64,000 nt of DNA. Source: Micromonospora sp. CP22 (GTDB lineage: Bacteria; Actinomycetota; Actinomycetes; Mycobacteriales; Micromonosporaceae). The stretch's first letter is position 1; each line of letters opens with the position of its first letter. A program made the translations under genes and the position numbers. Shown piece after piece: positions 40,039-47,872 of the stretch. The notes under the pieces were generated by a model. The model was not told the origin of the DNA, did not search any database, and saw only the letters and a program-made list of their open reading frames with translations. The stretch is taken from assembly GCF_009712475.1 (NCBI RefSeq), contig NZ_VCJO01000005.1:124001-188000 (forward strand), read 5' to 3'.

Positions 40039-40855
40039 GATCGGCCTCCCTGGTGGACGGGGGTCAGGTCGAGCACGACATCGACCCGGTCGAGCTGGTT
40101 GAGTAGGTGGGTCACCACGACGATGGCCCGTCCCTCGTCGCGCAGCCGGGTCAGCTGGTCCCACAGGTTGACGTAGCTGCCCTGGTCGAAGCCCTGGTAC
40201 GGCTCGTCGAGCAGGAGCACGTCCGACTGCGTCAGGGTGGACATGGTCAGGTTCAGTTTCTGCCGCGTACCCCCGGAGAGGTTTCTGGCGAGCGCGGCGT
40301 TCTCGGCGTCCCAGCCGAGCTGTCGGGCCGCCGCCCGACCGGCCTGCCGGGCGGGTCCTCGGGACATGCCCTGACCGGCACCCACCAGCATGAAGTGCTC
40401 GTCGGGCAGCAGGAAGTCGGCGGTGCCGCCCTGCTGCGGGCAGTAACTCAGCCGGGGCCCGAGACGGTCACCTTTCCCGCGTCCGGGGAGATCAGCCCGG
40501 CGCAGATCCGCAGGAAGGTGCTCTTGCCGCAGCCGTTCGCGCCGATCACGGCGGCGATCTGCCCGGCGCGTACGGTCAGCGACGCGTCGTTGAGCACCAC
40601 GTGTCGGCCGTACCGCTTGGTGATGCCCTGGGCTTGCAGCCGGACGGGGCCGGGACGCGGGCCGGGCACGGTGCCGATGCTCTCCACGATGGCGGCGGCG
40701 TACGCCTGCGGCGAGCCGAAGACCAGCCACGGATCACCGCCGCCCTCGCGCAGGTGGGTGGCCGCCTCGGCGACCACGTGCCGGATGGCGTCGTGGCCCG
40801 CCCGGCGATGGTGCAGCTCGGCCGCGAACGTCCGCAGCCAGTCGTCGGCGTTCAC
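40035..40855 (-). pseudogene. ABC transporter ATPase split by a -1 frameshift
   Basis: The N-terminal part (from GTG 40855) holds a helical extension of about 80 residues and Walker A (GANGCGKST). It hits a TGA at 40450-40448. The remaining part, in the -1 frame, has the Q loop (YCPQQGG), the signature LSGGTRQKLN, Walker B (DVLLLDEPYQGFD) and the H loop (VVVTHLL). All motifs are intact, so the break is recent, a sequencing error, or programmed. The switch site on the minus strand is G GGC CCC, which fits a formal X XXY YYZ slippery heptamer just before the stop. GTGA overlap with the PadR gene and 4-nt overlap with the permease. Confidence 0.72.
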
Positions 40856-41190
40856 CCGTCGACCCCCTTCGTGACGATGCCGGTCACCGGGGCCACGAAC
40901 GCCAACCAGGCGTTGCCGCCGTGGCGCAGCGCCGCTCGCCCGTCGTCGGTGAGGCGGTAGTACTTGCGGGCGGGACCGGAACCCCCGTGCCGCCACTGCG
41001 CGGTGACCAGCCCGGTGCGTTGCAGCCGCAGCAGCACCGGGTAGAGCGTGCCGCCCTGGATCGGTCCGACGCCCGCGGCGTCGAGTGACTGGGCGAGTTG
41101 GTAGCCGTAGGACTCGCCGTCACGCAGCAGGGCGAGGACGCAGAGGTCGAGCACCCCGCGCAGCCACTGCCCCCGACGGTCGTAATCCAC
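40852..41190 (-). CDS. PadR-family transcriptional regulator
   Basis: 112 residues from GTG 41190. The PadR HTH is clear: LRGVLDLCVLALLRDGESYGYQLAQSL, then GGTLYPVLLRLQRTGLV and the wing ARKYYRLTDDGRAAL. The C-terminal helix is short, as in PadR subfamily-2 proteins. It is the first gene of the ABC exporter operon, with GTGA overlap to the ATPase gene. It probably represses the operon. An ATCTAGAT palindrome and a set of ~48-bp repeats precede it. Confidence 0.9.
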   Translation of the reverse strand: MDYDRRGQWLRGVLDLCVLALLRDGESYGYQLAQSLDAAGVGPIQGGTLYPVLLRLQRTGLVTAQWRHGGSGPARKYYRLTDDGRAALRHGGNAWLAFVAPVTGIVTKGVDG

Positions 41191-41199
41191 CCGCCGAAC

Positions 41200-41239
41200 C
41201 CTAGTGCCGCTATCTAGATGGCGCAACTACCTAGTGCGG
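41200..41239. promoter_or_regulatory. PadR promoter region with ATCTAGAT palindrome and CCTAGTGC motifs
   Basis: Contains the 8-bp palindrome ATCTAGAT at 41212-41219. It is flanked by CCTAGTGCCG (41200-41209) and CCTAGTGCGG (41230-41239), which recur in the downstream repeats. A probable PadR operator. No ligand known. Confidence 0.5.
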
Positions 41240-41360
41240 GCGCGCGGACCGTGCGCGGGTGGCCGGACCCGCAACTACCTGGTGTGGCGCGTGGACCGTG
41301 CGCGGGTGGCCGGACCCGCAACTACCTGGTGCGGCGGCGCGTGGACCGTGCGCGGCGACC
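41223..41360. repeat. three tandem ~48-bp repeats upstream of the PadR gene
   Basis: Units begin GCAACTACCT at 41223, 41271 and 41318. Lengths are 48, 47 and about 43 bp; the last unit is truncated. Each carries CCTRGTGYGG and GGACCGTGCGCGG segments. They lie between the PadR and PP2C genes and do not read as coding. Could be an operator array or a short tandem duplication. Confidence 0.8.
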
Positions 41361-41418
41361 GGCGGGCAGGATTGACCACCGGCGGACCCCCGGTGGATGT
41401 CGCTGGTGTCGGGCTGTC

Positions 41419-42138
41419 TCAGCCGTTGACGACGTCGGAGATCACCACTGTGACGTTGTCCGGCGCGCCGGCCTGGTGGGCCAGCTTCACCAACTGCTCG
41501 CCGCACTGGTGGCGGTCGGCGTGCATGCTCAAGGTGGCGGCGATGGCGTCGTCGGTCACGTAGTCGGAGAGCCCGTCGCTGCACAGCAGCAGCCGGTCAC
41601 CGGCGACGAGGGTCACCGCCCCCATCGTCGGTGGCGCGTCCGCGCCCTGCACCGCCCGGGTCACCAGCGATCGCTGCGGGTGGTGGCGAGCCTGCTCGGG
41701 GGAGAGGGCGCCCTGGTCGACAAGTGCCTGCACGAAGGTGTCATCCCGGGTCAGCTGGCGCAGTTGGCCGTCCCGGAGCAGGTAGCAACGGGAGTCACCG
41801 ACCTGCGCCACCACCAGCGTGTCCCCGGCCAGCAGGGCGGCGGTCAGCGTGGTACCCATGCCGTCGCGGGCGGGGTCGGTGACGATCGCGGCGTGGATGC
41901 GCTGGTTGGCGGTGCTCACCACCGCGCGCAGCGCCTCGGCGGCGGCGTCCGGTGCGGTCGGTGGGACCAGCTCGTCGAGGATCCGGATGACGATCTCACT
42001 GGCCACCTCACCAGCGGGCAGTCCACCCATGCCGTCGGCCACCGCGACGAGGCGCTCGCCGGCAAGAGCGGAGTCCTCGTTGTTGGTCCGGACCAGACCG
42101 ATGTCGTTGAGGATGGCCGAGCGGAGGATCAGCGTCAT
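41419..42138 (-). CDS. PP2C-family serine/threonine protein phosphatase
   Basis: 239 residues with PPM/PP2C metal motifs: RTNNEDS (16-23), VADGMGGLPAGE (about 33-45), QVGDSRCYLLRDGQL (138-152), LCSDGLSDYV (about 195) and DNVTVVISD near the end. All metal-binding aspartates are in place. Cytoplasmic catalytic domain with no membrane anchor, unlike PstP. No kinase is adjacent, so the substrate is unknown. Likely a single-gene unit. Confidence 0.9.
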   Translation of the reverse strand: MTLILRSAILNDIGLVRTNNEDSALAGERLVAVADGMGGLPAGEVASEIVIRILDELVPPTAPDAAAEALRAVVSTANQRIHAAIVTDPARDGMGTTLTAALLAGDTLVVAQVGDSRCYLLRDGQLRQLTRDDTFVQALVDQGALSPEQARHHPQRSLVTRAVQGADAPPTMGAVTLVAGDRLLLCSDGLSDYVTDDAIAATLSMHADRHQCGEQLVKLAHQAGAPDNVTVVISDVVNG

Positions 42139-42298
42139 GGGTCAAGCTTGCCAAGAACTCCCTTCCCGCGTCTCTACGCACTACTGCGTCGGGTTGAGGA
42201 ATGTTTGCCGGTGTCCCTGATCGGGTGTGTCGACATGCCGGTTGAGCTGGGCGTACACCCGGTTTGGCTCCATGGTCGACAAGTCCGGCGGGCGGGGG

Positions 42299-42673
42299 TC
42301 AGTCTGCTGGTGGCAGATCGGCGGCGGGGGTGTCCAGGGCCACGGTGGTGGGGGTGACGGCGGAGATCTGGTCGGCGAGGACGTAGACGGCGCCGGTGGG
42401 CACCAGGTCGGTGGAGACCTTCAGATAGCCGGTACGCAGTAGTCGGGCCGCCAGGTCCGCCGGCACGTCCGGCTCCTGCACGGCTGCGGATTCGATCAGT
42501 TCGTCGAGGCTGCTGCCGGGGTCGGTGGTCGGCGCCTGCACGGTCACCGCGTTCGGGTCGCCGCGTTGTACGAGGTCCACGGTGCCCACGTCGAGGCCGG
42601 TCGAGTCGACCACCCGCATGCCGGTGGTGACCTGCGAGAGGGTTGTCCGTTGATCGATGCCCTGCTGCTCCAT
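42299..42673 (-). CDS. small hypothetical protein, PRC-barrel/DUF2171-like
   Basis: 124 residues from ATG 42673, starting MEQQGIDQRTTLSQVTTGMR. The phrase VTTGMRVVDSTGLDVGTVDLVQRGDPN resembles the beta-barrel of DUF2171/PRC-like proteins that bind small ligands or membranes. The C-terminal half repeats a similar strand pattern (YLKVSTDLVPTGAVYVLADQISAVT). It has no signal or membrane segment. The function is not known. The hairpin repeat at 42734-42794 lies just upstream, and would insulate it from the 77-residue ORF. Confidence 0.6.
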   Translation of the reverse strand: MEQQGIDQRTTLSQVTTGMRVVDSTGLDVGTVDLVQRGDPNAVTVQAPTTDPGSSLDELIESAAVQEPDVPADLAARLLRTGYLKVSTDLVPTGAVYVLADQISAVTPTTVALDTPAADLPPAD

Positions 42674-42733
42674 CCCCGCGCGGTTCCCACCCTCCCCTCC
42701 CCCTAAACCCACCCTCCCGCCCCGCAGACCCGT

Positions 42734-42794
42734 GTTGATCAAGAAGTTTTGGTCAGAATCCACGCCGGTTCCTGACCAAAACTTCTTGATCAAC
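42734..42794. repeat. hairpin repeat, TTGATCAAGAAG family (perfect 23-bp arms)
   Basis: Arms 42734-42756 and 42772-42794 are perfect inverted copies of 23 bp around a 15-nt loop. The arm includes GTTGATCAAGAAG. A diverged copy is at 38010-38070. The TTGA of the right arm supplies the stop codon of the 77-residue ORF, so the element may serve as a terminator. Confidence 0.85.
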
Positions 42795-43023
42795 GCGAGT
42801 GGGGGCGGGGGGTTAGTTCGCGCCAGGTGTCGGTGCCGTGGAGCAGTGCGCGGATGGTCTCTTCGGCCTCGTCGACGGTGTCGTACTCGTAGAACCGGGA
42901 GACGCCCTCGGCGCCGCCGGCCCGCTGCTCGACGAACCATCGGTCGGCATCCGTTCGGAGGAAGACGTCCCGCCGGGCCAGTCGCCCCCATTTCCCGTTC
43001 CACCAGTGCTTTCGCTGCTCCAT
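42790..43023 (-). CDS. 77-residue protein under LexA box control
   Basis: Starts MEQRKHWWNGKWGRLARRDV, then FLRTDADRWFVEQRAGGAEG and a helical end with TVDEAEETIRALL. The pattern W...RDV.L...D.RW.VE.R.GG..G.S..Y is a small actinobacterial family of unknown function (recalled). It is soluble and basic at the start. The stop lies in the hairpin repeat. A perfect SOS box 10-31 nt upstream predicts DNA-damage induction. No known SOS protein matches it. Confidence 0.75.
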   Translation of the reverse strand: MEQRKHWWNGKWGRLARRDVFLRTDADRWFVEQRAGGAEGVSRFYEYDTVDEAEETIRALLHGTDTWRELTPRPHSR

Positions 43024-43032
43024 GGCGGGACT

Positions 43033-43054
43033 CTATCGAACATCTGTTCGATAG
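43033..43054. promoter_or_regulatory. perfect LexA/SOS box
   Basis: CGAAC-ATCT-GTTCG (43037-43050) matches the actinobacterial SOS consensus, extended by matching bases to a 22-bp palindrome. It is 10-31 nt upstream of the 77-residue ORF start. Repression by LexA and induction on DNA damage are expected. Confidence 0.85.
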
Positions 43055-43056
43055 GA

Positions 43057-43089
43057 GCAGGCCCCTGCGGGATTCCCGCCGGAGCCTGC
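43057..43089 (-). terminator. hairpin downstream of mscL
   Basis: 16-bp arms (14 matches) around a very short loop, beginning GCAGGC and ending GCCTGC, 17 nt after the mscL stop on the minus strand. A likely rho-independent terminator without a T-tract; it separates mscL from the SOS-boxed gene. Confidence 0.6.
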
Positions 43090-43105
43090 CTGGGTGTTGC
43101 CGGTT

Positions 43106-43567
43106 TCAGCGCGCGGCGGGCGGTTCGTCCCGACGGCCGAGGACGTCGTCCAGTGCCCCGCGCTGCTGGGCCGGGGTGGTCCGGCCGGCGGCGACGAGCG
43201 CGTCCCGGATCTCGGTGAGCAGCTTGACCTCCTCGCTCGGCGCGGCCGGCGGCGGCTCCTCGCCCCGCTTGCGGCGCTCCGCGAGCCTGTTCATCGGGTA
43301 GACGACCAGGAAGTATAGCGCGGCGGCGGTGAGCAGGAAGGTGATCAACGCGTTGAGGAAGACGCCCCAGGTGACGGGGTTGTCCTTTCCGAGACTGAAC
43401 TGGGCCCCGTCGCCGGCCGGGCCGGTGCCGATCAGGTTGATGATCGGCTGGAGGAACGAGTCGGTGAAGGTTGTGACCAGGCCGGTGAAGGCGGCGCCGA
43501 TGACGATACCGACCGCGAGGTCGACGACGTTGCCGCGCATGATGAAGTCTTTGAAGCCCTTGAGCAT
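43106..43567 (-). CDS. mscL: large-conductance mechanosensitive channel
   Basis: 153 residues. MLKGFKDFIMRGNVVDLAVG is the conserved N-terminal helix and first membrane segment. ALITFLLTAAALYFLVVYPMNRL is the second, with EVKLLTEIRDAL the C-terminal helical bundle. Opens under membrane tension to release solutes during hypo-osmotic shock. Length is typical. It appears monocistronic. Confidence 0.97.
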   Translation of the reverse strand: MLKGFKDFIMRGNVVDLAVGIVIGAAFTGLVTTFTDSFLQPIINLIGTGPAGDGAQFSLGKDNPVTWGVFLNALITFLLTAAALYFLVVYPMNRLAERRKRGEEPPPAAPSEEVKLLTEIRDALVAAGRTTPAQQRGALDDVLGRRDEPPAAR

Positions 43568-43605
43568 CCGCACTCCCGAGGTGTCCCGTCTTTGTCGGGG
43601 ACAAC

Positions 43606-44289
43606 CTATGCCCCGGGCTGGTGCTCCAGGAAAGCGCCGGCTTCCCGGGCGGCGAGTTCCGGATCGCCGGCCCTGATCGCGGCCACCAGCCGGGCGTGGT
43701 CGACGTGTCGTTCCGGGGTCAGCGCGTCGCCCATGGCCTGCGTCAGGGTGCTGCGCATGGCGGTGCTGACCGAGGCGTACAACTCGGCGAGCATGGCGTT
43801 GTGCGCCGCCGCGACCACCGCGGTGTGCAGGGCGGCGTCGGCCGCCACGAACTCGTCGACCCGGCCGCCGCGCCAGGCCGCCTCGCGGGCGGCGAGCGCG
43901 TCGTCGAGGGCGGCCAGATCCTCGGGGGTACGCCGTCGCGCGGCGAGCCGCGCCGCCTCCACCTCGAAGGCGCGGCGCACCTCGATCACCTCGGTCATCC
44001 GGTCGTCGGTGAGTCGACGGGCCACCACCGGGGCGAGTTCGTCGGTGGAGAGCACGTAGGTGCCGGAGCCCTGACGGCATTCGAGCACCCCGGCGTGGGC
44101 GAGAGCCCGGACCGCTTCGCGAACCGTGTTGCGTCCCACGCCGAGTGCCTCGACCAGTTGCGGCTCGGTCGGGATCCGACCACCCACCGGCCACTCTCCG
44201 GCCATGATCCGCTGCCGGAGCTGGGTGATCGTCTCCCGGACCCGTCGGCCACGGGGCGGTACGGAGATGGAATCGGCTGCGGGTGTCAC
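43606..44289 (-). CDS. GntR-family (FadR/FCD) regulator
   Basis: 227 residues. N-terminal winged helix with RIPTEPQLVEALGVGRNTVREAVRALAHAGVLECRQGSGTYVL-type order of elements (about residues 38-80), and the FCD effector domain after it. The FCD metal-binding residues look present (DAALHTAVVAAAHN and HARLVAAIRAGD). It is divergent from an MFS transporter, its likely target. The effector is unknown, probably a small carboxylic acid. Confidence 0.9.
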   Translation of the reverse strand: MTPAADSISVPPRGRRVRETITQLRQRIMAGEWPVGGRIPTEPQLVEALGVGRNTVREAVRALAHAGVLECRQGSGTYVLSTDELAPVVARRLTDDRMTEVIEVRRAFEVEAARLAARRRTPEDLAALDDALAAREAAWRGGRVDEFVAADAALHTAVVAAAHNAMLAELYASVSTAMRSTLTQAMGDALTPERHVDHARLVAAIRAGDPELAAREAGAFLEHQPGA

Positions 44290-44339
44290 TGGTTACAACC
44301 TCTCGCCGGAATTCATCCCATGATTGTAGGTTCGAGGTC

Positions 44340-45650
44340 ATGCCCCCGTCACCCCCTGGCGTCCCCGCCGTCCCCACGAACCCGGTCGCCGTCTCGGCCG
44401 GTGCGGCGGAGGCGGTGACCGGCCCGGGGTCGCCAGGTGCGGTTGACCCGGCCGGTGGCGCGGCTCCGGCCACCTCCCGCGCCAACGCCGGATGGCTGGT
44501 GCTGGCCGGGATGCTGCTGGTCGCGCTCAACCTGCGCGCCGCCGTCACCAGCCTGGGCGCACTGCTCGACGAGGTACGCGTCGGACTGGCCCTCTCCGGG
44601 ACGATGGCCGGCTTCGTCACCACCCTGCCCACCATCGCCTTCGCCGCGCTCGGCGCGGCCACCCCGTGGCTGGTCCGCCGGTTCTCCCCGGCCAGGCTGC
44701 TGGTGGCGGCGATGATCGCGCTCACCGTCGGGCAGGTGCTCCGGGCACTCACCGGTTCCGCCCTGGTTTTCCTGATCACCAGCGCGCTCGCGCTGGCCGG
44801 GATCGCGGTGGCGAACATCCTCCTGCCGATGCTGGTCAAGCAGCACTTCCCGCACCGCACCGGGCTGGTCACCGGGGCGTACACGATGGCGCTGACGGTG
44901 GGCACGACGGTGGCCGCCGCCGCTGCGGTGCCGGTGGCCCACGCCTTCGGTAGTTGGCGGGCCGGGCTGGGGGTCTGGGCCGGGTTGGCGGCGCTGGCCG
45001 TACTCCCGTGGCTGCCGGCGGCGCTGCGCAGCCGCACCACCGTGCGGCGCGACGGAACCTCCCGGCGGGTGGTGCGACCCGGACGCACCCGGCTGGGCTG
45101 GGCGATGGCGGTCTACTTCGGCGCGCAGTCGCTGAGCGGGTACTCGATCATGGGCTGGTTGGCCCAGATGTTCCGGGACGCGGGTTTCCACCCGCAGGAC
45201 GCCGGGCTGCTGCTCGCCGGGGTGACCGCGCTCGGGGTGCCGATCGCGCTGCTGATGCCGACGCTGGCCGGGCGGCTGGGCAGCCTACGGCCGTTGGTCT
45301 TCGGGTTGACCGCCGCGTCTAGCCTGGCGTACCTGGGGCTGGCGTTCGCACCGCGCGGCGGGGCGGTGGTGTGGGTGGTGTTGCTGGCGTTCGGACAGGG
45401 GGCGTTCCCCCTCATCCTGGCCACCATCGGGCTGCGGGCCCGCACCGCCGACGGCACGGTCGCGCTGTCGGCCTTCGCGCAGAGCACGGGCTACGTCATC
45501 GCGGCATCCGGTCCGCTTCTGGTCGGGATCCTCCACGACGTGACCGGGGGATGGCTGGCGCCGATCGGCTTCCTGCTGGCGGCCCTGGCCGTGCAGACCT
45601 GCGCGGGCGTACTGATCGCTCGTCCCCGCTACATCGAGGACGAGCCGTGA
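44340..45650 (+). CDS. MFS transporter, CynX/NimT-like
   Basis: 436 residues from ATG 44340 with GAGG before it. Twelve membrane helices are expected; motifs such as LNLRAAVTSLGALLDEVR, AFAALGAATPWLVRRF and GWLAQMFRDAGFHPQDAGLLL fit the CynX/NimT (cyanate/nitroimidazole permease) group. Divergent from the GntR-type regulator with a 50-nt gap. TTACAA and TTGTAG half-sites in that gap may be the operator. Substrate cannot be inferred. Confidence 0.85.
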   Translation: MPPSPPGVPAVPTNPVAVSAGAAEAVTGPGSPGAVDPAGGAAPATSRANAGWLVLAGMLLVALNLRAAVTSLGALLDEVRVGLALSGTMAGFVTTLPTIAFAALGAATPWLVRRFSPARLLVAAMIALTVGQVLRALTGSALVFLITSALALAGIAVANILLPMLVKQHFPHRTGLVTGAYTMALTVGTTVAAAAAVPVAHAFGSWRAGLGVWAGLAALAVLPWLPAALRSRTTVRRDGTSRRVVRPGRTRLGWAMAVYFGAQSLSGYSIMGWLAQMFRDAGFHPQDAGLLLAGVTALGVPIALLMPTLAGRLGSLRPLVFGLTAASSLAYLGLAFAPRGGAVVWVVLLAFGQGAFPLILATIGLRARTADGTVALSAFAQSTGYVIAASGPLLVGILHDVTGGWLAPIGFLLAALAVQTCAGVLIARPRYIEDEP

Positions 45651-45660
45651 GCCGACCGGG

Positions 45661-46017
45661 TCAGGAGGAAGCCGGCGTCGGATCGCCGGCGACCGCCTGC
45701 TCGACGGTGGGATAGGTGTGCAGCACCTCGACCAGGCCACTCACCTCAAGGATCCGCAGCACGCCGCGCTGCGGCGCGGCGAGCCGGACCACTCCGCCGG
45801 CCTCGTCGCAGCTGTTCTTCGCGCGGACGAACACCGACAGACCGGTAGAGTCGCAGAACGAGACATCCGACAGGTCGAACACGAGGCGACTGCGCCCCTT
45901 GTCGAGCAGGTCGGTGATCTGGTCTTGCAACTGCGGTGCGGTGGCCATGTCCAACTCGCCAGCGACCGACACGACGACCACGTCACCGCGCTGTTCCGTG
46001 TGCACCGTCAAGGACAT
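45661..46017 (-). CDS. STAS-domain anti-sigma factor antagonist
   Basis: 118 residues, RsbV/SpoIIAA-like. ELDMATAPQLQDQITDLL and FDLSDVSFCDSTGLSVF contain the phosphorylatable Ser57 at the standard position. AGGAGG precedes ATG 46017. It would sequester an anti-sigma kinase when unphosphorylated. It diverges from the stressosome operon, so it may be its output partner, but the sigma factor is not in the window. Confidence 0.88.
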   Translation of the reverse strand: MSLTVHTEQRGDVVVVSVAGELDMATAPQLQDQITDLLDKGRSRLVFDLSDVSFCDSTGLSVFVRAKNSCDEAGGVVRLAAPQRGVLRILEVSGLVEVLHTYPTVEQAVAGDPTPASS

Positions 46018-46182
46018 TCGCCAGACCTCCTGTTTATCGGTGGAACGGTATCCCACGCGGACCGTGGTACGCAGAACGGGAGCAGGATCAGGTGTTCAAA
46101 GCCATTTCCATTGCATTACGACAAGTAGTTGACCGGGCCCCGGTGATAGAGTCCGGCCGGTCCAGGTCTAGGGGGTATTGCC

Positions 46183-47043
46183 ATGGCGCTCAGCGCTGAC
46201 GAGAGCAGCCGATTGGGTGAGCTGCTGACCAGCCGGGCCGAGCAGGTCACCCAGCAGTGGACGGAGATCATCGCCGGGCAGCTGCGGGGGCGGCTCAGCC
46301 AAGCCGAACTGGTCCGGCAGGTGCAGGAGTTGCACCGCGCCATGGTCGACGCCCTCGGCAAGGGCACGGTCGACCTGAACGGCGAGGAGGCCACCGAACT
46401 GCGGGCCGTACTCGCCGAGTTCTCCCGGGGACAGGCCCGTCAGGGCTTCTCCGCCACCGAGACCGCCACCGGCGTGTTCGCCCTCAAGGAGGCGCTACTC
46501 GCGGTGCTGGAAGTCGACCAGAGCATCGAGACGCTGCGCGACTACGTCGCCTTCTCCACGCTGATCGACCAGATGGGGCTGTTCACCTTCGAAAGCTTCG
46601 TCCGCACCCGGGAGAGTCTGATCGCCGACCAGGCCGAGCAGCTGCTGGAGCTGTCCACCCCGGTGGTCAAGCTCTGGGAGGGTGTGGTGGCGGTGCCGCT
46701 GGTCGGCACGCTCGACTCGGCCCGCGCCCAGGTCGTGATGGAACGGCTGTTGCAGACCCTGGTCGACACCGGCTCGCCGTACGCGATCATCGACATCACC
46801 GGCGTACCGGCGGTGGACACGCAGGTGGCCCAGCACATCCTGAAGACCGTGGTGGCCGCCCGGCTGATGGGTGCCGACTGCATCATCTCCGGCATCCGGC
46901 CGCAGATCGCGCAGACCATCGTCGCGCTCGGCATCGAGTTCGGCGACATCGCCACCAAGGCGAGCCTCGCCGACGCACTGCGCCACGTCCTGCGACTCAC
47001 CGGGGTCGAGACGGCCCGCCGCCAACCGCGTCGGGAGGCGTGA
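46183..47043 (+). CDS. rsbR: RsbR-type stressosome protein
   Basis: 286 residues. The first 150 form a helical, non-haem-globin-like N-terminus (TSRAEQVTQQWTEIIAGQL, then DYVAFSTLIDQMG), the sensor/turret part. Residues 160-275 are a STAS domain with LVGTLDSARAQVVMERLL (Ser179, equivalent to Thr171 of B. subtilis RsbRA) and IDITGVPAVDTQVAQHIL (Thr213, equivalent to Thr205). Both phospho-sites are kept. First gene of the stressosome operon; TGATG overlap with rsbS. Confidence 0.9.
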   Translation: MALSADESSRLGELLTSRAEQVTQQWTEIIAGQLRGRLSQAELVRQVQELHRAMVDALGKGTVDLNGEEATELRAVLAEFSRGQARQGFSATETATGVFALKEALLAVLEVDQSIETLRDYVAFSTLIDQMGLFTFESFVRTRESLIADQAEQLLELSTPVVKLWEGVVAVPLVGTLDSARAQVVMERLLQTLVDTGSPYAIIDITGVPAVDTQVAQHILKTVVAARLMGADCIISGIRPQIAQTIVALGIEFGDIATKASLADALRHVLRLTGVETARRQPRREA

Positions 47044-47456
47044 TGGAGCGGGTGCCGATCCTCAAGATCGGCGACATCCTGCTGGTCTCCATCCAGGTCG
47101 ACATGTCCGACCAGACGGCCGTGGCCCTCCAGGAGGACCTGGCGGAGCGGATCGTCGAGACCGGTTGCCACGGCGTGATCATCGACATCACCGCGCTGGA
47201 CATCGTCGACTCCTTCGTCGGTCGGATGCTCTCCACCATCGCCTCGATCTCCCGCGTGCTCGACGCGGAGACGGTGGTCGTGGGGATGCGCCCGGCCGTC
47301 GCCATCACCCTGGTCGAGCTGGGGCTGTCGCTCAACGGCATCCGAACCGCGCTCAACGTCGAGCGGGGGATGGAACTCATCGCGATCGAGCGGGCCGACG
47401 AGCCCTACGACGAGCGGGACGACGGTCCGATCCCAGAGCCGACGGCGTCACCGTGA
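47043..47456 (+). CDS. rsbS: RsbS-type stressosome scaffold
   Basis: 137 residues, a single STAS domain. IIDITALDIVDSFVGRML carries Ser57, equivalent to the RsbT-phosphorylated Ser59 of B. subtilis RsbS. With RsbR it forms the stressosome shell that holds RsbT. The start and stop overlap neighbouring genes (TGATG and GTGA), so RsbR:RsbS:RsbT synthesis is coupled. The C-terminus has a short acidic tail. Confidence 0.93.
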   Translation: MERVPILKIGDILLVSIQVDMSDQTAVALQEDLAERIVETGCHGVIIDITALDIVDSFVGRMLSTIASISRVLDAETVVVGMRPAVAITLVELGLSLNGIRTALNVERGMELIAIERADEPYDERDDGPIPEPTASP

Positions 47457-47872
47457 CGAGCGGGGTCGACCTGGGGCGTCCCCAGGCGCAGGCGGTGGGC
47501 AGCGACGAGGACGTCGTCCGCGTCCGTCAGTTGGTGCGTACCGTGGCCGTGGCGGTCAAGCTCTCCCTGGTCGACCAGACGAAGGTGGTCACCGCGGCGA
47601 GCGAACTCGCCCGGAACACGCTCGTCTACGGCGGCGGCGGAACCGTCGAGGTGGCCGTCGTCGACAACGGCCGACGCACCGGTCTGCGAATCGTCTTCGT
47701 CGACTCCGGCCCCGGCATCGCGGACGTGGATCTCGCGCTGACCGACGGGTACACCACCGGCGGTGGCCTCGGCCTCGGGCTCAGCGGGGCCCGTCGATTG
47801 GTCGACGAGTTCGACATCCAGACCACGCCCGGTCAGGGCACCCGCGTCACGATCACCAAGTGGTCCCGGTGA
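47453..47872 (+). CDS. rsbT: RsbT-type switch kinase
   Basis: 139 residues, a GHKL ATPase. The N box SELARN (TAASELARNTLVYGGGG) with the Mg-binding Asn is intact, and the G1/G2 boxes VDSGPGIAD and GLGLGLSGARRL follow. It should phosphorylate RsbR and RsbS, then leave the shell to activate a downstream phosphatase. GTG start overlaps rsbS by 4 nt; the end overlaps the next gene. Confidence 0.93.
   Translation: MTSGVDLGRPQAQAVGSDEDVVRVRQLVRTVAVAVKLSLVDQTKVVTAASELARNTLVYGGGGTVEVAVVDNGRRTGLRIVFVDSGPGIADVDLALTDGYTTGGGLGLGLSGARRLVDEFDIQTTPGQGTRVTITKWSR

Noticed and set aside
43106-45088. Minus-strand frame joining mscL with a 500-residue N-terminal extension
   Set aside because: Only the last 153 residues are MscL. 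The extension covers the GntR and MFS genes and is a frame artefact.
46173-46178. GGGTAT resembling a stress sigma-factor -10 box upstream of rsbR
   Set aside because: It is 5 nt from the start codon and no GTTT-type -35 lies at the right distance, so it is probably chance.
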